Shown here: one piece after another, positions 34,631-41,779 of the stretch | Position numbering within the stretch: position 1 is the first letter of the stretch | How the letters are laid out: the number at the start of each line of letters is the position of its first letter | Source: Sinomonas terrae | GTDB taxonomy: Bacteria > Actinomycetota > Actinomycetes > Actinomycetales > Micrococcaceae | Length of the DNA: 64,000 nt | NCBI RefSeq assembly: GCF_022539255.1 | Contig: NZ_JAKZBV010000001.1 | Span: forward strand, 2,852,001 to 2,916,000 | Direction: 5' to 3' | The notes under the pieces: model-generated | What the model saw: the letters and a program-made list of their open reading frames with translations, nothing else | The model's database searches: none | What the model was told of the DNA's origin: nothing | Position numbers and translations under genes: made by a program

Positions 34631-35505
34631 TGACTTTGACGACGGTGATCCTCATGCTCGGTGTCACGGTCGCTTCCTCGATATCTGCCGCTTCCCCCGA
34701 CGATGATCCTTCAACCACCTGGGGAAGCAGGAGCGCCGAGGTTCACGCGGCGACCGATGGAAGAGTGGTCTACGCCTTTCCTCCGCCACCTCCTGGAGCC
34801 GCGGATCCCTATCTCTACAGCTATAAGCCAGCGTGTGGAGGGACCGGCGCCCCAGCTCCCGTACGCCTTTGCCAGAAGATCAACGCCGAATGCGCTGTGC
34901 GGCCCCGAGGCCAGATGGTCGTGTGGTTCCGGGCCAGTCGCAGCAATCCTTCAGCGCTTGAGCGACTGGATGAGGCGTGCATGTACGACGGTGTTCCTCC
35001 TGAGCGTCCGGGTGGGGGTCTGGTGGTGTCGGTGACGCAGCGGCAGTTGCGGGAGCTGCCGATCGCGCCGGCGGGGTTGGGGGTGCAGCCGGGGCGGGAC
35101 ACGCTCAAGGGTGCGGAGACGAATGTGTACGCCGAGCCGGCGGGGCAGTCGTTCCGGGTCACGGTGCTGGGCCGGGGGGTGGAGGTGCGGGTGCGCCCGG
35201 TGGGGCACCGCTTCGACTACGGGGACGGGGCCGCCCTGGACAGTGCGGCCCCGGGCGGGCCGCTCCCGCAGGAGCGGTGGGGGGAGAAGACGGTCACGAG
35301 CCACGTGTACAAGGCGACGGGGGACTACCTGGTGGGGCTGGTGAGCGTGTTCGCCGGGGAGTTCTCCGTCGAGGGCGGCCCGTGGCAGCCGATCGCGGGC
35401 ACCGCGGAGGTCCCCACCCCGCCGCGGCCGGTCTCGGTGTGGCGCTCGGAGGTCAGGCTCTACGCCGAGGACTGCAACGCCAACCCCGAGGGCGAGGGCT
35501 GCTGA
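34627..35505 (+). CDS. Secreted PKD-domain protein
   Basis: 292 residues with AGGAGGTGC just before the ATG. A signal peptide (MTLTTVILMLGVTVASSISA) is followed by about 100 residues containing three cysteines. A PKD-like beta-sandwich comes next, recognised from HRFDYGDGAALDS and SHVYKATGDYLVGLVSVF, and the protein ends EDCNANPEGEGC. It is co-translated with the DUF6318 lipoprotein, suggesting a secreted pair. Base composition changes abruptly near 34985: the first third is moderately GC-rich and the rest extremely GC-rich, hinting at a chimeric origin. Confidence 0.82.
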   Translation: MMTLTTVILMLGVTVASSISAASPDDDPSTTWGSRSAEVHAATDGRVVYAFPPPPPGAADPYLYSYKPACGGTGAPAPVRLCQKINAECAVRPRGQMVVWFRASRSNPSALERLDEACMYDGVPPERPGGGLVVSVTQRQLRELPIAPAGLGVQPGRDTLKGAETNVYAEPAGQSFRVTVLGRGVEVRVRPVGHRFDYGDGAALDSAAPGGPLPQERWGEKTVTSHVYKATGDYLVGLVSVFAGEFSVEGGPWQPIAGTAEVPTPPRPVSVWRSEVRLYAEDCNANPEGEGC

Positions 35506-35590
35506 GCCCGCCGGCCGGCCTGATCTGCCTTCCCCGGGGCTTCGGGACGGGCACCGGCTGGGGCGTGTCGGCTTCCCGGTGCCGCCTCCG

Positions 35591-35636
35591 AGGGCGGCCC
35601 TCGACGGCGGCCCTTGAGGGCGGCCCTTGTTTTGTC
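35591..35636 (+). terminator. Possible terminator after the DUF6318-PKD operon
   Basis: Three copies of a GGGCGGCCCT-like core, at about 35592, 35606 and 35619, can fold into GC-rich hairpins and are followed by TTGTTTTGT. The stem is imperfect, so a terminator is only likely. Confidence 0.4.
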
Positions 35637-35794
35637 GGAGGTCCTCCGTAGGCTCGGGTCAGAGGCCGGGGGGAATGGGACTTTCCGGCGGGACGGGGGG
35701 TGACGGGATGGGCGCGGAGCCGCACGCGGCCGACCACGGGCGGCCGGACGTCTGCCCGGAGCCCTGCCCGGACTTCTGGTCAGGGGGCTGGACA

Positions 35795-35848
35795 GAGGCC
35801 GGAGGCTGGGCCGAGGCCGGAGGCTGGACCGAGGCCGGAGGCTGGACT
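35795..35848 (+). repeat. Three tandem 18-bp units coding EAGGW-type repeats
   Basis: GAGGCCGGAGGCTGG plus three variable bases is repeated at 35795, 35813 and 35831, encoding EAGGWA, EAGGWT, EAGGWT near the protein N-terminus. The reading frame is preserved. Confidence 0.9.
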
Positions 35849-35938
35849 GGCCCCCTCCCCTCCGAGGCCGTCCCCTCAGGGAACCCTGCCGGCATCACCG
35901 CCGCGGCCGTTCCCTCCGAGATCATCCCGTCTAGCGTC

Positions 35939-36055
35939 CTTCCCTCCGCCGCCGTCCCCTCCGCCGCCGTCCCCTCCGCGGCCGTTCCCTCCGGCACTCC
36001 CTCGGACACGGTCCCCTCCGAGGCCCTCCCCTCCGTGGCCGTTCCCTCCGACCCC
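35939..36055 (+). repeat. 15-bp imperfect repeats coding AVPSx pentapeptides
   Basis: CCCTCCGCCGCCGTC-type units recur about eight times, encoding LPSAA-VPSAA-VPSAA-VPSGT and variants. This gives a Pro/Ser/Ala-rich flexible N-terminal region in the HNH protein. Copies near the centre are almost identical, consistent with recent slippage. Confidence 0.8.
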
Positions 36056-37507
36056 CGCCAGTCCGAGGCCGCTCCCTCCGGGGCGGTGCAGTCCGTTGCG
36101 GTGGGTCCGTCCGGGGCCGGAGACGCGATGGCGTTCTCGGAGGAGATGGGGTTCTCGGAGGATGTGCCGGGTGGGGGCTGGGCGGAGCTGGTGGTGCTGG
36201 ACGAGCCGTCGTCCTCGCGGCTGCACGGCTCGGTGGGCCTGCCCGCGGCGGCGTCGCTTTCCGCGGCGGAGGCGCTGGCGGTGGTGGAGTGCGCGGAACG
36301 GGTGATCGGCTGGGCGAGCGCGGCGAAGCTGGAGGCCCTGGCCCGGCTCGGGGCGGAGGAGCCGGGCCCGCGCAGGGACTGCCAGCCCGTCCGGCTCGGC
36401 GGGGCCGAGGCCCACGCCCTGGCCGTCGCGGAGGCCGCCGCGGCGACCGCGGTGTCCGAGGCGGCCGCGGCCCGGCTGCTGAACGAGGCCGCCGACCTCG
36501 CCTCCCACGCCCCGGAGGTGCTCGAGGCCCTCAGGGCCGGGCAGGTCTCGCACCAGCACGCCCGGGTGATCCTGGACCAGGCCCGGACCCTGCCTCCCGG
36601 GGCCGCGGCCGGGTTCGCCCGGCAGGGCCTGGAGAAGGCGCTCACCCGGACCGGGCGGCGGCGGACCCCGGCGGAGCTGCGCACGGCCCTGCGCCGGCTG
36701 CGGGAGCGGGAGCACCCCGAGAGCCTCCAGGCCCGGAAGAAGGCAGCGGCCAGGGACCGCGGGGTCTGGTTCGCCCCCGAGCCCGACGGGATGTGCACCC
36801 TGACCGCGTTCCTGCCCGCCGAGGCCGGCCTGGCCCTCTACAACGGCCTCGACACCGACGCCCGCACCGCCCGCAGCACCCTCACCGCCACCGCCCGCAC
36901 CGGTTCCGTGGGCACGGCCGACGCCGGTGCCGGTGCCGGCGCCGGCGCCGGCGCGGATGCGGGTGCCGACGCGGGTGCGGGGCTGTCGGGGGCGTTCCGG
37001 GCGGCGCAGGAGGAGCGGACCCTGTCCCAGCTGCGCGCCGATGCCCTCCTCGCCCGCCTCCTGGGCGTGCCGGACCCGGCCTTCCCCGGCCCGTTCCGGC
37101 CCGAGGTCACCGTCACCATCCCCGTCCGAACCCTCCACCCCGCCGAAGGCGACACCACTACCAGCGGCGAGGGAGGGCGCCCGGCGGCCGCCGCGGCGCT
37201 CAGCGTGCCGGAGCCGGACCCGGCGGGGGCGTGGTTCCCGGAGCTGGAGGGGTACGGGCCGATCGACCCCGCCACCGCCAGGCGCCTGGCGTCCCTGGCC
37301 CCGAGCTGGGGCCGGCTCTTCACGGACTGGGACACCGGGGAGGCCCTGGGGGTCGGGCGCAGCGCCTACCGCCCGCCCAGGGCCCTGCGCCGCTACCTCG
37401 CCCACCGCGACGGCGGATGCCGGTTCCCCGGCTGCACCCGCCCCGCCAGGGCCTGCGAACCCGACCACACCACCGAATGGCAGCACGGCGGCAGAACAGA
37501 CCCCGAC

Positions 37508-37516
37508 AACCTCGCC
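37508..37516 (+). other. Left attachment-site core (attL) of the serine-recombinase element
   Basis: AACCTCGCC is the point where HNH-gene homology stops. The identical 9 bp at 39235-39243 is the point where it resumes. Right of this core lies half of the reconstructed attP arm (GCAATACGTC, 37522-37531). Confidence 0.8.
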
Positions 37517-37559
37517 ACTCGGCAATACGTCCCCACCACCGATGACTAGGATCAACTTC

Positions 37560-38666
37560 ATGGAGCGACGCGAACAAGTATTCGTCAGTTCAACCTTCTT
37601 GGACCTGAAGGAAGAGCGTCAGGCCGTGATCCAAACCCTTATGCAGGCGGACTGCTTCCCCGCTGGCATGGAGCTGTTCCCGGCCTCGGACGACGAGAAG
37701 TGGGATCTGATCAAAAGGGTCATCGATGACAGCGATTACTACATTGTCGTTCTAGGTGGCCGTTACGGATCGACTGACGATGAAGGTTTGAGTTTCACCG
37801 AGAAGGAATTTGATTACGCGGTGCATTCGAGCAAACCGGTGATGGGATTCGTTCACGGCGCGCCAGAGCAGATCCCGGTCGGTAAAACAGACCTCGACGA
37901 CTCCGCCCGAAAGCGACTTTTGGCCTTCAAGGCGAAGGTGGAAACGAGGATGGTCAAGTACTGGACCACGCCTGCCGACCTCGCTGGGGCCGTCGCCCTG
38001 TCCCTTATACAGACTCGAAAGACGCACCCCGCTGAGGGGTGGATCCGGGCGAGCAACGCCCTCACGCCAGAAGTCGAGAAGGAATTGGCTGAACTGCGTG
38101 CCCAAGTGGCGACCCTAGAACGTGCGGCAGACTCCCGCGAGAACGAGGCTGCTCGCGCGGCGGCAACGCAAGAGCTCGCTCAAGGGAATGATGTCTATAA
38201 AATGCCCACGCTCGTTCGCTACTGGACGAAGGAAGATACGGCGGCTGAGACTTTCTACAAGAATCGCCGGAAGGCCTTCTTCACAACCGTCGATGTCACC
38301 TGGAATGAGATTTTCAATGAAATTGGGCCGCTCATGATGAATGAGGCGAGTGAAGACAAACTGGACCAGAAATTGGACGAGGTCGCGTATTTATATTTGC
38401 AGGAGCCCATCCCAGAATCGCCGACCGACCTCGGAAGGTTGTCGGAGGTAGAGGCTGGCAGCGATGTCGTTCACGACGTCAAGGTCCAATTGTTCAGCCT
38501 GGGGCTCATAAAACAGAGCGACAAGAGGCATGCCGTGCAGGACCACAATCACTACTGGACGTTGACATCAGACGGCAGAGATTCGCTCATGCGTCTTCGG
38601 GCGATTCGCAGGGATGAACAGCCTGAGGAGGGCCGGGCGGCGGAGCCGCCCCTTGACTTGAAGTAG
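37560..38666 (+). CDS. DUF4062 domain protein (possible defence-associated cargo)
   Basis: 368 residues. The DUF4062 domain fills roughly residues 1-95, with QVFVSSTFLDLKEERQAVIQTL at the N-terminus, then CFPAGMELFPASDDEKWDLI and DYYIVVLGGRYGSTDDEGLSFTEKEFDYA. A coiled coil of about 40 residues follows near 170-210 (KELAELRAQVATLERAADSRENEAARAA). The C-terminal 150 residues look helical with a winged-helix-like end (FSLGLIKQSDKRHAVQDHNHYWTLTSDG). DUF4062 is an uncharacterised alpha/beta domain often placed before STAND NTPase modules in conflict proteins; this protein has no NTPase domain. AGGA precedes the ATG. It is the only intact gene in the insertion, with clearly lower GC than neighbours. 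Confidence 0.9.
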   Translation: MERREQVFVSSTFLDLKEERQAVIQTLMQADCFPAGMELFPASDDEKWDLIKRVIDDSDYYIVVLGGRYGSTDDEGLSFTEKEFDYAVHSSKPVMGFVHGAPEQIPVGKTDLDDSARKRLLAFKAKVETRMVKYWTTPADLAGAVALSLIQTRKTHPAEGWIRASNALTPEVEKELAELRAQVATLERAADSRENEAARAAATQELAQGNDVYKMPTLVRYWTKEDTAAETFYKNRRKAFFTTVDVTWNEIFNEIGPLMMNEASEDKLDQKLDEVAYLYLQEPIPESPTDLGRLSEVEAGSDVVHDVKVQLFSLGLIKQSDKRHAVQDHNHYWTLTSDGRDSLMRLRAIRRDEQPEEGRAAEPPLDLK

Positions 38667-38978
38667 CAACATAACTCGGGGCCTCCCGCCGATGTGGGGG
38701 ACCACGGACGGTAGACGCACATGCCCGCCGGTCCCATGCTTGAGTTGGCGTGGGCCCGTTTTGAGGCGGCTTGCCGCCGGACCCGGCCACGCTGGGCCCC
38801 CTCCGATATGGCAGTCGCGGCGAGTGCAGCGGGCTCGTCGTCTGAAGCCCGTCTCTGGTGAGCACGGCGGCGGGTGCGGGGCTAATGACATGCATGTAGT
38901 TCGGGTGTGATGATGTGGGTGCGTCAGCTCGCGGACGTTGGGTGCACTCAGAGCCCAATAGAGACTTTGCGAGGGTGG
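38667..38978. other. Non-coding interior of the inserted element
   Basis: 312 bp with no convincing gene on either strand. It lies between the DUF4062 stop and the 3' end of the recombinase remnant, the place where the missing recombinase body would have been if it was deleted. A small GC-rich inverted repeat (GGCGGC-TT-GCCGCC, around 38766) is present. No similarity to the recombinase C-terminus was recognised in translation. Confidence 0.6.
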
Positions 38979-39209
38979 TCAGCTGGGAGGCCGGAGCAGC
39001 ACATCCGTGTTCGGAGTGCCCGAGAACTCGGGCCGTGCTTTGCCTTTGAAAGCACTTAGGTCGTTGTCGACGTACTCCTCGCCCACAATCCAGCCGCGCT
39101 CGGCGGCGAGCTTGCGGCAGTCCTCCAGCTGCCGCTGGACTCCCAGACCCTCTCCCGTCTGATCTGAGGAGATGCGGGCGTAGATCGCGGCTGAACGTGG
39201 CGTCGACAT
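38979..39209 (-). pseudogene. Truncated serine recombinase (resolvase N-terminal fragment)
   Basis: 76 codons. The resolvase-type catalytic domain start is clear: SAAIYARISSDQTGEG with the nucleophile probably Ser14 (R-x-S), then VQRQLEDCRKLAAERGW and EEYVDNDLSAFKGKARPEF. Intact large serine recombinases continue for 400-600 residues, but here similarity ends at RPEF and 13 unrelated residues run to a stop. It starts at 39209, 26 bp from the attR core, pointing into the element. Decay by deletion is inferred. Confidence 0.88.
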
Positions 39210-39234
39210 GGGGTGATATTAACGACGTGTGGCT

Positions 39235-39243
39235 AACCTCGCC
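39235..39243 (+). other. Right attachment-site core (attR) of the serine-recombinase element
   Basis: The second copy of AACCTCGCC. Immediately downstream the HNH reading frame resumes. Immediately upstream is GACGTGTGGC (39224-39233), partly complementary to GCAATACGTC beside attL. Confidence 0.8.
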
Positions 39244-39744
39244 CTGCTGTGCCGAAAACACCACGCCCTCAAATCCATCGGCGCCTGGACCTACCACCAC
39301 CAACCAGACCGACACCAACCACAGGGGCGATGCCAACCCGACGGCCGGCACCAACCACAGGGGCAATGCCAACCCGAAGTGCAGCACCCACCAGAGGCGC
39401 GGCGCCAGCCCCACCCCGAGGAACCGACCGAGATCGCCGCACCCGGACTCCCGAACGCGCCCGGACTCCCGAATGCGCCCGGGCTCCTGAAATGGACCTC
39501 ACCCCTGGGACGGACCTACATCAGCGAGCCTGCAGAGCGACAACCCATCGCCCGCCACGGCACACCCCAACCGTCACCGGACGCCGACCAAACGCGCCCT
39601 CATCGGGAGCAATCACCAGCGGCGAACACCCCGCCAACGACAGACGCCCCACCGACTGCCCACGTAGCACCGAACCCACCGCCCGCAGGCGAATTGCGGA
39701 CCGCGAGCGAGGCAGCGCGTCTGAATGAACCGCCACCATTCTGA
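39235..39744 (+). pseudogene. DUF222/HNH gene, C-terminal portion beyond the insertion
   Basis: In frame NLALLCRKHHALKSIGAWTY completes the HNH motif begun at 37390-37516, including the final KHH. It is followed by a Gln/Pro/Arg-rich tail with repeats (HQPQGRCQP, HQPQGQCQP and two LPNAPG units), then WTSPLGRTYISEP, the usual C-terminal box of Arthrobacter-type DUF222/HNH proteins, and a Pro-rich end. An in-frame GTG at 39229 could in principle start a separate product, but no ribosome site supports this. The gene piece is a detached remnant. Confidence 0.88.
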
Positions 39745-39793
39745 CAACATCCAGAATCCGCCGCGGAAAAGCACCGGAGGGAAGCTCTCCTCG

Positions 39794-40615
39794 CTAGACG
39801 CCTGCGCACCGCAGCACGGACTCGGCATGCCTCAGGATTGGTCCGTCGATCATGCGCCCCTGGTATTGGAAGACACCCGTACCAGCTGCCTCGGCTGCGG
39901 CGAGAACTTCGCGGGCAGCAACGACAGCCTCTTCACTCGGCGCGTAGGCCTCACGGACAACTGCCACCTGGCTTGGGTGGATGCAGGCCTTGGCTGTGAA
40001 TCCGGAGGCGGCGGCATCGGCTGATTCTGCGGCGAGCCCGGCAAGATCAGGTATCGCGGTGTAGACGGCGTCGATGGCAGTTTTGCCGAACGCACCCGCC
40101 GAAAGCAGCACGGTCGAACGGGCGTGGAGGGCTACGGCGCGATAGCCGCCGTCGTCTGCCCTGCTTGACGTGCCGCCCAAGGAAGCGACGAGATCCTCGG
40201 CACCCCACATGAGTCCGACGACGTTCGGCTCGGCAGCAAGGCCCCCAGCATTGAGCACGCCGAGTGCGGTCTCGCACAGTGCGATGACTTCGAAACCGGC
40301 GAGCCGACGAACCTGTTCGACACTCTCTGCCTTGGCCAGCATGACCGTGCGGTACGGGGTGGCGGCAAGGGCAGCGAGATCCGTCTCGAACTCGGCGGTC
40401 GACGCCGCGTTGACGCGCACGAGCGTTCGCGCTGGATTGAGGGGCGCGGCCGCCAAATTCTGTCGCGCGCGCTGTTTTGCATCCGGCGCGACGGCATCCT
40501 CGAGATCGAGGATGACGGCATCGGCACGGTCGGCCGCCTTGGCGAAGCGCTCGGGACGGTCAGCTGGGCAGAACAGGAGAGCCGGGCCCATGGTGAAGGG
40601 GGCTGCGAAGGTCAT
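39794..40615 (-). CDS. CitE-like CoA-ester lyase, probable (R)-HMG-CoA / citramalyl-CoA lyase
   Basis: 273 residues of the HpcH/HpaI-CitE TIM-barrel family: LLFCPADRPERFAKA, DAVILDLEDAVAPDAK (metal Asp/Glu), RVNAASTAEFETDL, ALCETALGVLNA and GLMWGAEDLVASLGG. The gene order matches M. tuberculosis Rv2498c, reported to act both as (S)-citramalyl-CoA lyase and (R)-3-hydroxy-3-methylglutaryl-CoA lyase in itaconate and leucine breakdown. No canonical HMG-CoA lyase is seen here, so this enzyme probably supplies that step. The start overlaps the MaoC stop by 4 nt; it is the last gene of the leucine operon. Confidence 0.88.
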   Translation of the reverse strand: MTFAAPFTMGPALLFCPADRPERFAKAADRADAVILDLEDAVAPDAKQRARQNLAAAPLNPARTLVRVNAASTAEFETDLAALAATPYRTVMLAKAESVEQVRRLAGFEVIALCETALGVLNAGGLAAEPNVVGLMWGAEDLVASLGGTSSRADDGGYRAVALHARSTVLLSAGAFGKTAIDAVYTAIPDLAGLAAESADAAASGFTAKACIHPSQVAVVREAYAPSEEAVVAAREVLAAAEAAGTGVFQYQGRMIDGPILRHAESVLRCAGV

Positions 40616-41127
40616 CTATGGGCATCCTTGGTCCACATGAGGCACGTGCGTTTGGCACGGGCGACGACGACGCCGTCCTGATTGCGGCCCGTGTGCTCCA
40701 TCGTCACGATGCCCTGACCGGGACGGGACGATGACAGCCGCTTCTCGACGACGATGGTTTCCGTGTAGAGCGTATCGCCGTGGAACAGTGGGTGCGGAAA
40801 CGAGACGTCGGTAAGGCCGAGCTGCGCGACGATAGTGCCCTGGGTGAGCTGAGCGACCGATTGTCCGACCACCGTCGCCAGCGTGAACATCGAATTGACG
40901 AGACGCTGTCCGAAGGGCTGGCCAGCGCTCCACGCCGCATCCAAATGGAGAGCCTGGGTATTCATGGTCAACGCTGTGAAGAAGACGTTGTCCGCCTCAG
41001 TCACGGTGCGGCCAGGACGGTGCGCGTAGACCACTCCCTGCTCGATCTCGTCGTAGTACAGTCCCCGTTGCTCAATGAGGCGGGGCTGGTCCCCGTTCGG
41101 CTGGTCCCGGTTCGCGTCAGGGCTCAT
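40612..41127 (-). CDS. MaoC-family hydratase/dehydratase
   Basis: 171 residues with a hot-dog fold. Recognisable segments are YAHRPGRTVTEADNVFFTALTMNTQALHLDAAW, in which the Asp and His of the hydratase motif lie, and LYTETIVVEKRLSSSRPGQGIVTMEHTGRNQDG. It corresponds by position to Rv2499c, an (R)-specific hydratase thought to act on 3-methylglutaconyl-CoA or mesaconyl/itaconyl-CoA. It overlaps citE by 4 nt and the CoA-transferase B gene by 11 nt. Substrate assignment is from context. Confidence 0.87.
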   Translation of the reverse strand: MSPDANRDQPNGDQPRLIEQRGLYYDEIEQGVVYAHRPGRTVTEADNVFFTALTMNTQALHLDAAWSAGQPFGQRLVNSMFTLATVVGQSVAQLTQGTIVAQLGLTDVSFPHPLFHGDTLYTETIVVEKRLSSSRPGQGIVTMEHTGRNQDGVVVARAKRTCLMWTKDAHR

Positions 41128-41779
41128 TGTCGTGGATCTCCACGTCGAGTTCTGCGTCGGTCTTCGCGGCGACCTCGTCCTCAGTTACCCCCGGGGCGAG
41201 CTCCCGGAGCACGAAGACCGAGCGCTCTCCGTCCCGGACGACGTCGATGACGCCAAGGTCGGTGATGATGCGATCCACGCAGCCGGTGCCGGTGAGGGGG
41301 AGCGTGCATTCGCGCAGGAGCTTCGACTTCCCCGTCTTGTCCGTGTGGTCCATCATCACGATGAGCTTTTTCGCGCCGAAGACGAGGTCCATCGCGCCAC
41401 CCATGCCTTTGACCATCTTTCCGGGAATCATCCAGTTCGCGAGATCACCGCTCTGGGAAACCTCCATCGCGCCCAATACCGCGACGTCGACATGGCCGCC
41501 CCGGACCATTCCAAAGGAAGTCGCCGAATCGAAGAACGCGGCGCCTTTCTTGACAGTCACAGTCTCCTTGCCGGCATTGATGAGGTCCGGGTCGAGCTGA
41601 TCCTCGGCGGGATAAGGGCCTGTGCCGAGAATGCCGTTCTCCGAATGCAGCACGACCTCGATCCCGTCAGGGATGTAATTCGGGATGAGAGTCGGCATGC
41701 CGATTCCGAGATTGACGTATTGGCCGTTCTTGAGTTCGCGCGCCACGCGCGCAGCCAGTTCATTCCGCGACCACGGCAT
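41117..41779 (-). CDS. scoB: 3-oxoacid CoA-transferase subunit B
   Basis: 220 residues. The family motif with the catalytic glutamate is HSENGILGTGPYP at about residues 45-57, followed by SFGMVRGGHVDVAVLGAMEVSQSGDLANWMIPGK. With subunit A it transfers CoA from succinyl-CoA to acetoacetate or related acids, the final step of leucine breakdown. The ATG at 41779 shares a base with the end of scoA, and its own end overlaps the MaoC gene by 11 nt. Confidence 0.94.
   Translation of the reverse strand: MPWSRNELAARVARELKNGQYVNLGIGMPTLIPNYIPDGIEVVLHSENGILGTGPYPAEDQLDPDLINAGKETVTVKKGAAFFDSATSFGMVRGGHVDVAVLGAMEVSQSGDLANWMIPGKMVKGMGGAMDLVFGAKKLIVMMDHTDKTGKSKLLRECTLPLTGTGCVDRIITDLGVIDVVRDGERSVFVLRELAPGVTEDEVAAKTDAELDVEIHDNEP

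Larger units (their letters stand above)
35708..37549 (+). pseudogene. DUF222/HNH endonuclease-family gene, N-terminal portion interrupted by insertion
   Basis: The first 100 residues are repeat-rich (EAGGW units and AVPSA-type pentapeptides). The DUF222 domain then covers about residues 170-390 (LEALARLGAEEPG; ARLLNEAADLASHAPEVLEALRAGQVSHQHARVIL). The HNH motif starts RYLAHRDGGCRFPGCTRPARACEPDH. At DNLA (codon at 37515) the native reading stops matching and 11 foreign codons follow to TAG at 37549. The missing continuation, LLCRKHHALKSIGAW, resumes at 39244. The gene is therefore split by the 1,727-bp insertion. Start at 35708 (GGGGGGT upstream) or 35675. The last HNH histidine region is absent, so a nuclease from this half would be inactive. 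Confidence 0.9.
37508..39243. mobile_element. Small, decayed serine-recombinase integrative element inserted in the HNH gene
   Basis: A 1,727-bp unit interrupts the DUF222/HNH gene inside its HNH codons and is flanked by the 9-bp direct repeat AACCTCGCC. Removing one repeat plus the intervening DNA restores an uninterrupted HNH frame (DNLA-LLCRKHHALKSIG). The right end carries a serine recombinase start codon 26 bp from the repeat, the usual integrase-attP geometry, but the recombinase is truncated after about 63 residues. The only intact gene is the DUF4062 gene. The interior is less GC-rich than the flanks. It is probably a deletion remnant of a larger element and is no longer self-mobile. 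Confidence 0.82.

Noticed and set aside
35939..36055. Possible CRISPR-like array from regularly spaced repeats
   Set aside because: Units are contiguous 15-bp coding repeats with no unique spacers and lie in frame inside the HNH gene.
35876..37561. Minus-strand frame of 561 codons opposite the HNH gene
   Set aside because: Gly/Arg/Pro-rich antisense shadow; the plus strand has clear DUF222 and HNH motifs.
38692..38910. Short plus-strand frame in the inserted element
   Set aside because: 72 codons with no ribosome site and no recognisable motif; position fits a deletion scar better than a gene.
39001..39030. Programmed frameshift restoring the serine recombinase
   Set aside because: Neither of the other two frames downstream of the RPEF codons gives recombinase-like sequence; truncation explains the data better.
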